From positions 1,240,001 to 1,304,000 of the forward strand of contig JALBUN010000049.1 of the NCBI GenBank assembly GCA_025174535.1: a stretch of DNA of 64,000 nucleotides, read 5' to 3'. Position numbers and translations under genes: made by a program. Source of the DNA: Cantharellus purpuraceus (taxonomy: Eukaryota > Basidiomycota > Agaricomycetes > Cantharellales > Hydnaceae). Below the pieces are notes generated by a model that saw nothing but the letters and a program-made list of their open reading frames with translations, was not told where the DNA came from and ran no database searches. Each line of letters opens with the position of its first letter. The first letter of the stretch is position 1. Shown one piece after another: positions 22,901 to 33,117 of this stretch.

Positions 22901-24183
22901 CTTAGAGCGTGGACTTTGACTTTAGAGCGTTGGCTGAAAACTTGTTGATTGATTCCAAAGGTGAAAACTAGCGCCCTTTTATATACAAATCCCCAGGGCA
23001 CAACAACACAATATGAGGAGCAAATGATGCGATATGATGCAAGAAATGCTGATCAAGCCAGCTGACAAAGCGTGTGAAGTTGAACTACTAAAGGGGGAAA
23101 TCATGGAGAAATGAAACGACAGATAGGGGTAATCTTTGTAAGAATAGGGGGTGATGAGTAATAAAAGAACCAAAAATAGAACAAGGATGAGTAAGTCGTG
23201 TATGAATGAATTAAAAGATGAAACAGGGGTGAGTCATATAAAAGAACAATAGAAACGTCCACCAATACCATCTTCCCTACGGCTCCGAAGGTTAATTGAC
23301 CCTGAGTCACATGAGGACTTCAGTCAGCATCCACAACAAATACTCCTTATTGTCTTAGTGATCCGTCTCCATATGGTATCCCATTCCAAGAGTATTCGGT
23401 CCCTTTGCCTGACACGATGTAACCTGAGTCGGATTGAAGTGGGAGGATAGGTCAGCGATGGCGACTGAAATTCTACCTCACGTTCGACTCTTCTATCCGT
23501 GTTACAATATAGAGGTGAAATGTTGAGGAATGTATATGGTTCAACGGAATTGTGAAAGAATATGGGATCGCCAATGGCATAAGAGAGACATGGTGGGGAT
23601 CTTGGACGCTGAAAGAGTTTTGGAAGTATTTTGACACGTGGAGGTGGCTTAACATGCCCGTGGAGCTCGGCGTATTTTTGATAGTCCTCTGTGTCCAGAG
23701 ACCAGTGTGATGTATTATTAGAAGTGATGTTGGAGAGGGGAATAGAATGGGAAGCCATGTGAATGATGATGAAAGGATGGGTGTGAATAGAAGGCTGATA
23801 ATGATCGATGGCGATGAAACACGAGTGACGATCAATGGCGATGAAACACGAGTGACGATCAATGGCTAGAATTAGAGACTGAGGTGGAGAGGGAGTTGCG
23901 GCGCTATTTAAAAGTTGATACGAAAAGACGCTGGCGGAGTTGAACTGTCAGAGTGGTTCGATATGCGTCCTCGATGCGTCCTGGCTCGTCACCGTGTAAC
24001 AGAGATGATGGCGACTTCAGGGGTCCCTGTCTGTATCGGCACACTCGGACTTCCTGGACTGGTTGCCCCTGCCCTGGTCACCTCCTCCTCTTTCCATTTC
24101 TGCTCCTCTTCCTCTTCCTTCCATCGGGCCAAGAGCAACTGCTCAAGCTCGGCCACACTCATGCTTGCCAAAGGGTTTGACAT
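19910..24183 (-). CDS. GypY antisense ORF, Zn2Cys6-like coiled-coil protein (split by two LTRs)
   Basis: On the minus strand, from just inside the 3' LTR toward pol, one ORF can be followed across two insertions: 24183-23992, 22548-21802 and 20359-19910. It starts near SNPLASMSVAELEQLL, then runs through Glu/Lys coiled coil, an acidic region and AWVATVKACKRAELYAATTK. Next comes a cysteine cluster with spacing CX2CX6CX12CX2CX6C (about 21846-21944), which fits the fungal Zn(II)2Cys6 pattern. It ends with a second coiled coil, an acidic block and a basic KGKGKRKR tail like a nuclear signal. The copy at 51065-54200 keeps all six Cys. No stop occurs in the parts read here, while pol on the other strand carries many. 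Function unknown; a DNA- or chromatin-binding accessory protein is inference. Confidence 0.6.
20360..21801 (+). mobile_element. LTR-Z copy D, solo, target duplication TTGAC
   Basis: A 1442-bp TG...CA repeat flanked by TTGAC (20355-20359 and 21802-21806). The uninterrupted target is present in the second GypY copy at 52948-52952, proving insertion into GypY. It is in sense orientation: eight TGASTCA sites lie upstream of TATAAAAG at 21098-21105. It interrupts the antisense ORF just after the zinc cluster. Confidence 0.92.
20641..20966 (+). promoter_or_regulatory. TGASTCA (GCN4/AP-1-type) site cluster in LTR-Z copy D
   Basis: Exact TGACTCA or TGAGTCA heptamers occur at 20641, 20660, 20840, 20852, 20876, 20924, 20948 and 20960, among many near-matches (TGACTCC). 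The cluster is 130-460 bp upstream of the TATA box. bZIP factors of the GCN4/AP-1 class bind this heptamer. The apparent ORF rich in DS codons in this interval is a by-product of the repeat. Confidence 0.65.
22549..23991 (-). mobile_element. LTR-X copy 1, solo, target duplication CCGT
   Basis: A 1443-bp repeat (TGTCGG...CTCGTCA on the plus strand) flanked by CCGT (22545-22548 and 23992-23995). The second GypY copy has the corresponding empty site at 53691-53694. The TATA motif TATATAAAAGG on the minus strand (22985-22975) gives leftward sense. It contains a 144-codon minus-strand ORF (23758-23324) upstream of that TATA. Confidence 0.85.
23324..23758 (-). CDS. LTR-X internal ORF, unknown 144-aa product
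   Basis: It starts MASHSIPLSN and continues SHWSLDTEDYQKY and VKPPPRVKILPKLF. The same ORF is present in LTR-X copies 2 (start near 48319) and 3 (start near 52664) with a few substitutions; those copies end earlier, at a stop after RQRD. No family is recognised and no signal or membrane segment is seen. It lies in what would be the U3 part of the LTR. It may be a captured gene or a chance frame. Confidence 0.3.
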   Translation of the reverse strand: MASHSIPLSNITSNNTSHWSLDTEDYQKYAELHGHVKPPPRVKILPKLFQRPRSPPCLSYAIGDPIFFHNSVEPYTFLNISPLYCNTDRRVEREVEFQSPSLTYPPTSIRLRLHRVRQRDRILLEWDTIWRRITKTIRSICCGC

Positions 24184-24213
24184 CGTTGAGGATAAGACCT
24201 CAATCATGCCCCA

Positions 24214-24223
24214 CCTTTTATAT
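24214..24223 (-). promoter_or_regulatory. TATA box for the GypY antisense ORF
   Basis: On the minus strand ATATAAAAGG lies about 31 bp upstream of the ATG at 24183 and about 50 bp upstream of an alternative ATG at 24162. The same box is kept in the second copy (about 54239-54249). It lies inside the 3' LTR boundary, so it is independent of the LTR promoter. Confidence 0.5.
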
Positions 24224-24324
24224 GTCTCCAGACCCCCAGTATAACTCCGACTGCACCCAACCATCTCACCTATTCAATTCGTGGACATGAGGCCTCAGGG
24301 GCTCAGCCTTAAATGGAGAGATAC

Positions 24325-24833
24325 TGTTATGACTATATTCATTAACGCCCAGATCCCCGTCCGATCCACACAGATCCCCGTGCATATGAAATCTATACTC
24401 CATTTGGAAACCGCCACGTCTCCATCTACCTGTCCGATTGTCACCGCCGATTCTGCCCATCCGTCTCCGGTTCCGATTGATGCATCAGCATCACCATAGG
24501 AACCTGGACATCCGTCCCCATCGGACTTGGACATACTCATGTAAGGCCATCAGCCTCGGAGACCCATCACCGGAGTAATTATTATTAGATTTCAAAATAT
24601 GTATTTAAGTTGCCCAACTGGGGACTTCATTCCCCAGTTTGAATATCGAATCACGCCTAGTTCCTAAGTCCGATCCTAACTCTCTAAGTCGTACTCCACC
24701 TCCAAAATCTCAGACACTGGTATTAGTGAGGGTGCAGCACATAAGCTGAAGCCAAGTCCGTTCCGACCCCCACGACGTGCTCCAACTCTGACCCAACCTC
24801 CGACCAACCCCCAATCGGACCTAGTGCGTAACA
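24325..24833 (+). repeat. GypY 3' LTR
   Basis: 509 bp, TGTTATG...GTAACA, with an intact TATTTAAG at about 24602. It is directly followed by a reversed GypY gag/pol piece rather than host DNA. Confidence 0.9.
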
Positions 24834-24929
24834 AGTGGGAAAGAGTGGAGGCATTCAGGCGGACCTTGTTTGTCATACGGGGAGTACCAACGCAGCCCTC
24901 AGCCCATACGGAGGCTATAGGACTGCTTG

Positions 24930-26848
24930 CTATTTTTTTTGGTCAGTCATGGCATTGGCGGCACAGCCCTTTGCCTTTGCTGTGGATGAGGTTGCCTTGT
25001 TGCAATCCTTGGCTTGGTGGCCAGGCTTTCCGCAGAACAGACAGAGGTTGTTGTCCATGCGGCGCTGGCATTCCTGCTGGGTAAGTTTTCCATCCTTTCC
25101 CAGCTTGGTGGAGAGGTCCAGAGTACTCTTGCAAGCTCTGGAGTTATTGCTGGTGCCGGAGTTGTTCTGACTGGAACCGGAGGCAGCAGTGTTACCTGTG
25201 TTTGACTTCTGGGCGGAGTTGGTAGTAGTCTTCTTATCCCACCCCTTGTTGGACTTTGGGGTCTTGTCCGATGATTTGTCCAATTTGTTGTTAGCCGAAT
25301 TTTTGCGGGAGACCTCGGATTGACATTCCCAATAACGGGCATCGATGGATTGGGCGAGCTTGCAAAGGTTAACCAAAGTATCCGGCTTACCAATGTGTGA
25401 TATCTCATCCTTGATGCAGGATGGGAGACCAACATAAAATTGGTGTCGGAGTGCAGCATCACCCCATTGGACTTTCAGGGCTAGCTGCTGGAAGCTCACA
25501 ATGTATCTTGCAATTTTGTGATTTTCCTTCTGTGATTTAAAATGTGAATAATTGCCTTGCTGGGGTGTAGTGATGAGCAGAAGTCGAATAGAAAATGGAG
25601 CAGTGGTGGGAACACAATGTATGCGCAGTCGAATTGGAGATATATCTTGGGAGTATCCTCGTACGAAGTTTGATGGGATTTGGTGTAGTCTTCGTCTAGA
25701 TATTGACAATTTGAGCAGGGATCAGGAGCAGATGACTCGAACGAGAGTAAATGCTTAATAAAAAAGTAGCCAGTGATTGTATGGCTTCATAATTCGAGAT
25801 TCAAGTGGGATATGCAATATTCTAATAGAATATGCAAAAGCTAATAGAAATACCCGTTCGTTCTGGAGTTATTCCAGATATGAATAGACTCAGACACACA
25901 GACAGAATATGTGAGAGATAATTACTCTGTCATTTCAAGTGCATTACAGACGTGATTTATATATGATACTAAGTCCTATGAATGAATGAAGTCATTCGTG
26001 AATGTCCTGAGTCAATGATGGGATGGATGATGAGATGATGATGTGGGGAAGTGTCCATGATGATGAAATGATGAAAATAAAAGCGAAATAATGTCCAGGA
26101 AGTTCTGGAACTCACAGGGGCTTCTCCTGTTCCCTATTCCATTCCTGTAACCATCCTCCTTTACCCCCTTCACCCCTCCAAACCTCCTGAGCCTCCTATA
26201 TGCTCCTGTTCCTCCCCTGTCCCCTCTAATCCCTCTCTCCTCTTCTTTCTCCCCAGAAGTCCGGCAGCTAGATATCCAGCAGCTGGAACAACACCTTCAT
26301 CCAAAGTTGATCAAGTTCATTCTCAGCATTGGCCTTGGGGTTGTAAGGACCGAAATTGGTCCAAAGTTCGGAGATGAAGTCGGAGTAGTCATCTGACCAT
26401 ATCGGGTCATCAGAGTCATCCATGAGCGCTGGCTTGAAGTAGTCCAGTGCGGTGCCCTTGAGATAGGACATGGCGAAGGTCACCTTCACCCGATCGGATG
26501 TGAATGCATCGGGGTGGTTGTGGAAATTCAACCGGCATTGCACCAAGAAAGGCTGGAGCTTTCGTGGATTGGAGCCATCAAATGGGTCAGGTTCTCGGAC
26601 CTTGGTCCAGGACTTAGGGGCTTGTGGGGTACAGATGCTGCTGGCGAGCAGGGAGATGGCTTGCGCTAGATTTGGAGAGGGTGGAGTGTTGTCTTCTTCA
26701 TTGACAGCCTCTATGTGGTCCGTCGGTTCTTTGACGACCTCGGGGATGGTGTCAATGCTGGGAGTGGGCACCTCGACGGTTCGTGTGTGTTCAGAATTGG
26801 CGGTGGATCGTGGCATTGGTAGGAGTGAGTATGGCAGTTCAAATATAC
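24930..26848 (-). pseudogene. GypY gag, reversed copy
   Basis: The N-terminal two thirds lie at 26848-26299 (TPSIDTIPEVV, then GSNPRKLQP, SYLKGTALDYF). The C-terminal part is at 25530-24930 with the knuckle CLFCGKPGHQAKDC, ending QKK-stop. The solo LTR-W splits it. Apart from that insertion the coding sequence is better preserved than in the full-length copy and serves to identify its mutations. Confidence 0.85.
25531..26293 (+). mobile_element. LTR-W solo LTR, target duplication CCTTC
   Basis: A 763-bp TG...CA repeat (TGTGATTTAAAATG to GGAACAACA) flanked by CCTTC (25526-25530 and 26294-26298) inside GypY gag. A TATA-like TTATATATG lies at about 25960. No ORF belongs to it. A related, diverged piece lies at 31514-32079. 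Confidence 0.88.
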
Positions 26849-27374
26849 TGTTACACACTTGGTCCGATTGAGGGTCGGAGATTGGGTCAGAGGTTTGGTC
26901 GGAGTCGGAGAAGGAGTCGGGTACGTCATGGGGGTTGGAATGGACTTGGCTTCAGCTTATGTGCTGCACCCTCACTAATACCAGTGTCTGAGATTTCGGA
27001 GACGGAGTACAACTTAGGGAGTTAGGATCGGACTTAGGAGCTAGGCGTGATTCAATATTCAAACTGGGGATGAAGTCCCCAGTTGGACAGCTCAAATACA
27101 TATTTGAAATCTAATAATAATTACTCTGGTAATGGGTCTCCAAGGCTGACGGCCTTACATGAGTATGTCTGAGTCCGACGGGGACGGATGTCTGGGTTCC
27201 TATGGTGATGCTGATGCATCAATCGGAACCGGAGATGGATGGGCGGAATTGGCGGTGACAATCGGACAGGTAAATGGAGACATGATGGTTTCCAAATGGA
27301 GTATAGATTTCATATGCGTGGGGATCTGAGTGGATCGGACGGGGATCTGGGCGTTAATGAATATAGCCATAACA
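26849..27374 (-). repeat. GypY LTR of the reversed copy
   Basis: 526 bp, TGTTACACAC...CATAACA on the plus strand. The outer end at 27374 is joined to GypY integrase sequence in forward orientation, so the insertion (or breakpoint) lies inside another GypY. Confidence 0.88.
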
Positions 27375-28478
27375 CCCTGGAACAATATCCGAGTCTATTG
27401 TAACTATCAACAAGATAACTGGGCTGACCTACTTCCAATCGGAGAGTTTGCCTACAACAATGCCCTGAACATGACTACTGGCATCTCTCCGTTCTTTGCT
27501 AATAAAGGCTACCATCTGAACATCTCTGTCCACCCCGAGAAGGAACTCGCCTCCACCAAAGCCCGCCAATTCGTAACCGACCTCAACCAACTACACCAAC
27601 ATCTCCGAGAAACCATCTCCGATGCCCAGAAACAATACCAAGTCTCTGCAGACTGACACCACATCCCGGCTCCAGACCTGCAAATCGGAGACAAAGTATT
27701 CATCAAGGCCGAACACTTCTGGACCACCCATCCATTGAAGAAACTCTCTGAGAAATACTTAGGTCCTTATGAGGTCATTGCTTGTGCAGGCAGCAGGTCC
27801 TTCACCCTCCGCCTCCCTGACCACTTCCAAGCAGTTCACCTGGTCTTCCATATATCAATGCTCGAACCTGCTACTACAAATGAGATCTCCGGTTGCACCC
27901 AACCTCTGCCTCCTCCAATCATCATTGACGGAGATAATGGATATGAGATATCTGAGATCCTGGACTCAAAGATTGATCATCAGTACAAGTGCAAGCTCCA
28001 GTACCTAGTCAAATGGACTGGATATGAAGGCAATGATGAAGAGTCCTCATGGATTTCCACATCCGAACTCGATCATGCATCCAAATCTGTTTCCAATTTT
28101 CACTCCACTTATCCAGACAAACCTAGCCCTCTTATGAATCTTTAAGTTCCATTACTGATGCTAATTCTAACATTTCGCATGATCATTTCATTACAAAGTC
28201 ACAAAGGAAATTACAAGTCTACCCAACCTCTGAAAGAATCTCACTCCACCCCATTTTTTCTTCACTCTGAAATATTACAATCAAAATCATTTTCATTTTT
28301 TTAGTTATACATTGTGTTTCCTTTTTCCCTTCCCCTTGTCTACCTCAGGCTCCATCTCCAACTCATCCTCACCCTCCACATCTGACACCCAATCTTTCTC
28401 ATCCCCCATGTCCAAATCCTCATCCAAGGGGGCCATGAACTTCCACAGCTGATGCAACTCAGCAGTCCACCGACCCTC
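27375..28478 (+). pseudogene. GypY integrase C-terminus and chromodomain, left arm of inverted repeat
   Basis: It begins inside integrase, runs through the chromodomain (YLVKWTGYEGNDEESSW) to a stop at 28145, then into the C-terminal end of the antisense ORF. A TGA at about 27654 breaks the integrase frame. The sequence is nearly identical to the reverse complement of 28557-29662; the 136-codon frames 27735-28145 and 28890-29300 encode the same protein. Confidence 0.88.
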
Positions 28479-29662
28479 TAACCTGCAGTCGGAGCACCTC
28501 CAGCATACGGAGGGGTTGTTAGTGGAGTTAGTGAAGACAATGAAATGGAGGTTCTGGAGGGTCGGTGGACTGCTGAGTTGCATCAGCTGTGGAAGTTCAT
28601 GGCCCCCTTGGATGAGGATTTGGACATGGGGGATGAGAAAGATTGGGTGTCAGATGTGGAGGGTGAGGATGAGTTGGAGATGGAGCCTGAGGTAGACAAG
28701 GGGAAGGGAAAAAGGAAACACAATGTATAACTAAAAAAATGAAAATGATTTTGATTGTAATATTTCAGAGTGGAGAAAAAATGGGGTGGAGTGAGATTCT
28801 TTCAGAGGTTGGGTAGACTTGTAATTTCCTTTGTGACTTTGTAATGAAATGATCATGTGAAATGTTAGAATTAGCATCAGTAATGGAACTTAAAGATTCA
28901 TAAGAGGGCTAGGTTTGTCTGGATAAGTGGAGTGAAAATTGGAAACAGATTTGGATGCATGATCGAGTTCGGATGTGGAAATCCATGAGGACTCTTCATC
29001 ATTGCCTTCATATCCAGTCCATTTGACTAGGTACTGGAGCTTGCACTTGTACTGATGATCAATCTTTGAGTCCAGGATCTCAGATATCTCATATCCATTA
29101 TCTCCGTCAATGATGATTGGAGGAGGCAGAGGTTGGGTGCAACCGGAGATCTCATTTGTAGTAGCAGGTTCGAGCATTGATATATGGAAGACCAGGTGAA
29201 CTGCTTGGAAGTGGTCAGGGAGGCGGAGGGTGAAGGACCTGCTGCCTGCACAAGCAATGACCTCATAAGGACCTAAGTATTTCTCAGAGAGTTTCTTCAA
29301 TGGATGGGTGGTCCGGAAGTGTTCGGCCTTGATGAATACTTTGTCTCCGATTTGCAGGTCTGGAGCCGGGATGTGGTGTCAGTCTGCAGAGACTTGGTAT
29401 TGTTTCTGGGCATCGGAGATGGTTTCTCGGAGATGTTGGTGTAGTTGGTTGAGGTCGGTTACGAATTGGCGGGCTTTGGTGGAGGCGAGTTCCTTCTCGG
29501 GGTGGACAGAGATGTTCAGATGGTAGCCTTTATTAGCAAAGAACGGAGAGATGCCAGTAGTCATGTTCAGGGCATTGTTGTAGGCAAACTCTCCGATTGG
29601 AAGTAGGTCAGCCCAGTTATCTTGTTGATAGTTACAATAGACTCGGAGATATTGTTCCAGGG
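27375..29662. repeat. Near-perfect inverted duplication of GypY sequence, about 1.1-kb arms
   Basis: Arms 27375-28478 and 28557-29662 are separated by 78 bp (28479-28556). I found only a 2-bp indel near 27389 and a single T/C difference near 27718 in the stretches compared. The 78-bp spacer continues the right arm, so the left arm was copied back starting at an internal point, as in a foldback or template-switch event. A transcript across it could form a long hairpin. Confidence 0.88.
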
Positions 29663-31513
29663 ACTGATTCATTCATTCTGTTTGTCTGTCTCCTTCAGGA
29701 TGGTATCCAGAGGTGAAATGAAGCTTCGTGTTGAGAGCCTTTCCTAATGTGCGGAAGAAGGAGGACACAAACTCCAAGCCCCGATCAGACATGACCTGCA
29801 ATGGGACTCCATGTTTAGAGAATACGTGGAGAACAAACAACTTAGCTAGTGAGGCGGAGGTGATGGTGTCATGTGTCAGAATGAATAGTGACTGTTTATT
29901 GAACCTGTCAACAATCATGAGTATGGTGTTGTATCTGAGCAATGGGGGGAGTTTCTCTATGAAATCCATGGAGATGGAGTTCCATGGTTGCTTCAGGACT
30001 GGAAGTTGCTTAAGTGTTCCATAGGGTTTGTGCCTTTGCAATTTTGAGTGCATACAGGTGGTACAAGAGTTACAGTAGTGTTGAATGTACTCTCACATTT
30101 TTGGCCATATGTAGTCCTGTTGGATTAACCCTTGTGTGCGATTTTGCCTGAAATGGCTGGAGATCAGGTGATCATGATAATACTGCAAAACTTGGAGTTG
30201 GAGACCATTGGCATTGGGGACATATATCTGGTTGTTGTGTCAGAGGTGTCCTTCAGGATCAAGTGACCATTTTGGATCGGAAGGGTTGTCCAAGTGTTTA
30301 ACTGCAACAGGATCGGATTGGAGTGATGAGTGGATGTCAGAACGGAGTTGGTTGATATCCATAATGGTGACAGCTCAGAGGTTGGGAGTCATGAGGGTAG
30401 ATGCCTATAGGGACAATGCCAGCTGCTCGTTAGTGAACACAGGGCAAAAGTTGTGGGGGTTTACAGTGGCATAGTCACTACCCCCCTCTTTAGGGTAGAT
30501 GTCCCATCGTCTAGTTAACATGTCGGGCTTTGCTCTGAATTGACCAGGACAGAAGCAGATAACAAGGTTGAACTGAGACAGGTATTTGGACCATCGGACT
30601 TGTCTCCAGGTGAGTAGTTTGATTGTGGAGAAGTATTCCAAGTTCTTGTGGTCCATTATGACGTCCACTGGATCGGAAGGGCGTTCAAGGTAGTGTCTCC
30701 ATATCCTGAAGGCTTCATATATGGCAAGGAGCTCTTTGTCATGGATGTCATAGTTCAGTTTGGGAGGCATCAATGTACATGAGTGAAAAGTGATTGGGTG
30801 GACTTGTCCATCATCTCTCCAGATGATGGACAGGATTGCAGCAAGTGCATAGTTGGAGGCATTGGTCTCTAATAGGATAGGAACATCTGGAACCCAATGA
30901 GTCAGTATTGGAGCAGAAGTAAAGGCCTTCTTCAAGGTCTCAAAGCTCTGTCTACATTCATCAGTGAAATTCCATTGGATACCCTTCCTAGTAAGTTGGG
31001 TGAGTGGAACGGTAATATCAGAGTAGTTGTAGATGAAGTGGCAGTAGAAGTTGGCAAACCCCAGGAAGGACTGTATGTCTTTGACTTTCTGTGGTTCTGG
31101 CCATTCCTGTATGGCTTTGATTTTGTCATCAGACATTATCAGTCCTGCCAGGGAGAGGATATAGCCTAGATATTTGACTGAGTCAGAGTGGAATTTGCAT
31201 TTGTCAGTGTGGGTGAAGAGGCCATGTTTTTGGAGATGTTGGAATACTTCTCAGACATGTGTCTGATGTTCTTCTTCGTTATCCAAATATATCAAAATGT
31301 CGTCTAAGTAAATGAGGACAGTAACATCAAGGAGGTCAGCGAAGGTATCGTTCATGAACCTCTGGAAGGTGGCTGGAGCATTGGTTAGTCTGAAGGGCAT
31401 GACACACCATTCGAAAGATCCATATCAAGTGTGGAAAGTCATTTTCCACTCGTCACCTTCTTGGATGTGGACTAGATGGTAGGCATGAATGTATGTTCAA
31501 TAGAGATGGATCC
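28479..31513 (-). pseudogene. GypY pol reversed: RT, RNase H, integrase, chromodomain
   Basis: Reading leftward from 31513 there is RT from the segment after [11 protein letters not shown], with an intact YLDD active site near 31293, then RNase H (31136-30405), integrase (about 30200-29300) and chromodomain (to 28890), then the antisense-ORF tail up to 28479. It shares the frameshift near 30255 with the full-length copy and has its own stops. Its right end joins the LTR-W-like piece at 31514. Confidence 0.85.
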
Positions 31514-32079
31514 TGTGGTCCAAATGTTCATAATTTGAGATAGTGATAGCTGTTGCAATATTCTAATAGAATATGCAAAAGGATTTGAAGTTGTTAGGAT
31601 CATTTAGGAGTTATTCCAGGAACGACCAAAAAATGACACAAGTTGTTTGATTTACAACTTGGAAGGGATAAACACAATGAATCTGATATGGATACTCATA
31701 CATAGTTGTAGCTAATATACAATTTGGCAATCACATGATAAGAAAGCCTTTTAGTAAGATTGAAACATATGATGAAAGAAATGATGCAGATACTTATAAT
31801 AAGTGATGTCATATGGGAAAAACTTTTATAACTTGATGGGATTTTATCTGCATCTTATGGGACTTATGATGAGTGTTAATCATCATAATATGGTCCCTTT
31901 TGAATAGAATTTCCCCCCCTGAAGACAAAAGGAGGGCTCACAAGAAAATTAATACCCTGTCCCCATCCAATAACCATATTTTCTACACCTTTTAATACCT
32001 CTTAAGGACTTTTCACACCTCTTCACTTCTTTTGCACCTTTAGAATAGATTCTCAACAAAGATAGAAACCAAACAAATA
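31514..32079 (+). mobile_element. LTR-W-related repeat, diverged
   Basis: It begins TGTGGTCCAAATG, comparable to the LTR-W start, and shares GCAATATTCTAATAGAATATG and GGAGTTATTCCAG with LTR-W in the same order. The right end is uncertain: TG...CA would close at 32074, while the duplicated TGCA of the transposase starts at 32080. No ORF. Confidence 0.55.
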
Positions 32080-33060
32080 TGCACCTGCCCACAGGTGCAT
32101 TAATGCCTTGGATGTCAGGCAATGGACCCTCATTCAACATGAAGGCAGGAGGGGCAGCATCCCCTGTGGCAGAAATACACTCCAAAATTGTCACAAGTTC
32201 AAGGTTATCACTACTGATCCTGTAGCAATTTCTAAAACCATGGAGGAAGGAGTGCTTCCTATTCCCAGTCTTTCACCCACCACCCATTTGAATCCCCTTC
32301 TCATCTTTGTTCCACTCATGCTCTGGCAGTATACTCCATATCTTTCCCTCAGCTTGAGCATCACATTGTTGAAAAGTCCACTACAATTTTCTAAGTGAAA
32401 TGCTGTGCACACTTCAGGTCAAGCTTGTTGGCTTTTGCTGCTATAAGTTCAGGATGTTGCTTCTGAAAATTATACAGCCATTTCTTCCCAGGATATGTGC
32501 TGGTTAGTCATTGTGCATGTGTGCAGAATGCTACACCATTGTAAGGTCATCCAGTACTTGATGACTGTTTGCACCATTCAGCAAGAACTAATTCCTGTGC
32601 AGGTGTAAGGATTTGCTGCTCTAAATGGGCCTCCCCCAGCTTTTATGTCAGTTCTTAGCCCTGTCAGTGAGCATTGATAAAGCAACCTGCTCAGCAAGAC
32701 AATGAGAGGTAACACATGCAGAAAATCTGGTTTATTACTCACATTTTCCTGCTCTGCAGCCCTCCTGAATGACTGATATTTACCATTAAGAACCCCCTCT
32801 ATTGCAGCTTTAACCCATCCTTTGTAGTTAGGACCATCAGTCCTTCAATGTTTGTGTGTCATGGTCAAACAGTCTGCCATCACAGCTGCATTGAAACTCC
32901 ATTATGGCATGAACAGCAAAGCATGACAGAATCCTCCAAACTGGATCTCTCACAAAACTATCTTTGAGGGCTTTTTTTTTTTACCAACATGTATAATGCT
33001 ACAATACATTTGTGTCTGTAAATTTTTTTTGGCCATATAGAAGAAATTTGGCCAGCTATA
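32080..33060 (-). pseudogene. DDE_1 transposase, N-terminal part
   Basis: Reading leftward, broken frames include KLRERYGVYCQS (32412-32191) and TILECISATGDAAPPAF (32194-32090), which correspond to the start of the DDE_1 catalytic fold. Upstream, 33060-32420 is noncoding-looking, decayed sequence where the helix-turn-helix would be. The gene resumes at 14303. The join through TGCA restores a plausible reading from AGRC to SVSTMPSGW. Confidence 0.65.
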
Positions 33061-33117
33061 CTCAATGACCAACTGGGGGAGGGTATCCAAAGTGTGTGAC
33101 CCTATAGTATATGGCTA

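Larger units (their letters stand above)
14413..24833 (+). mobile_element. GypY, full-length chromodomain Ty3/gypsy retrotransposon
   Basis: The order is 5' LTR (14413-14935), gag, protease, RT, RNase H, integrase, chromodomain (to 19755), an antisense ORF region, and 3' LTR (24325-24833). Without the two LTR insertions (LTR-Z at 20360 and LTR-X at 22549) it would be about 7.5 kb. The LTRs differ at several positions within the first 80 bp, mostly transitions, so it is not a fresh insertion. No matching target duplication is seen: the left flank is a reversed GypY LTR and the right flank is reversed GypY gag/pol. It is disabled by many TGA codons, frameshifts and an altered RT active site. 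Confidence 0.9.
24834..27374 (-). mobile_element. Reversed partial GypY: LTR plus gag, interrupted by LTR-W
   Basis: Reading leftward there is a 5' LTR (27374-26849), gag (about 26840-24930) and the first bases of pol, stopping at a point equal to 16175 of the full-length copy. It preserves Arg codons where the full-length copy has TGA, and the same A-run frameshift signal near 24933. It abuts the 3' LTR of the full-length element on the left and a forward GypY integrase piece on the right. Confidence 0.85.

Noticed and set aside
14413..24833. Recent insertion of the full-length GypY
   Set aside because: The LTRs differ at several sites and no target duplication is found; it is an older, rearranged copy.
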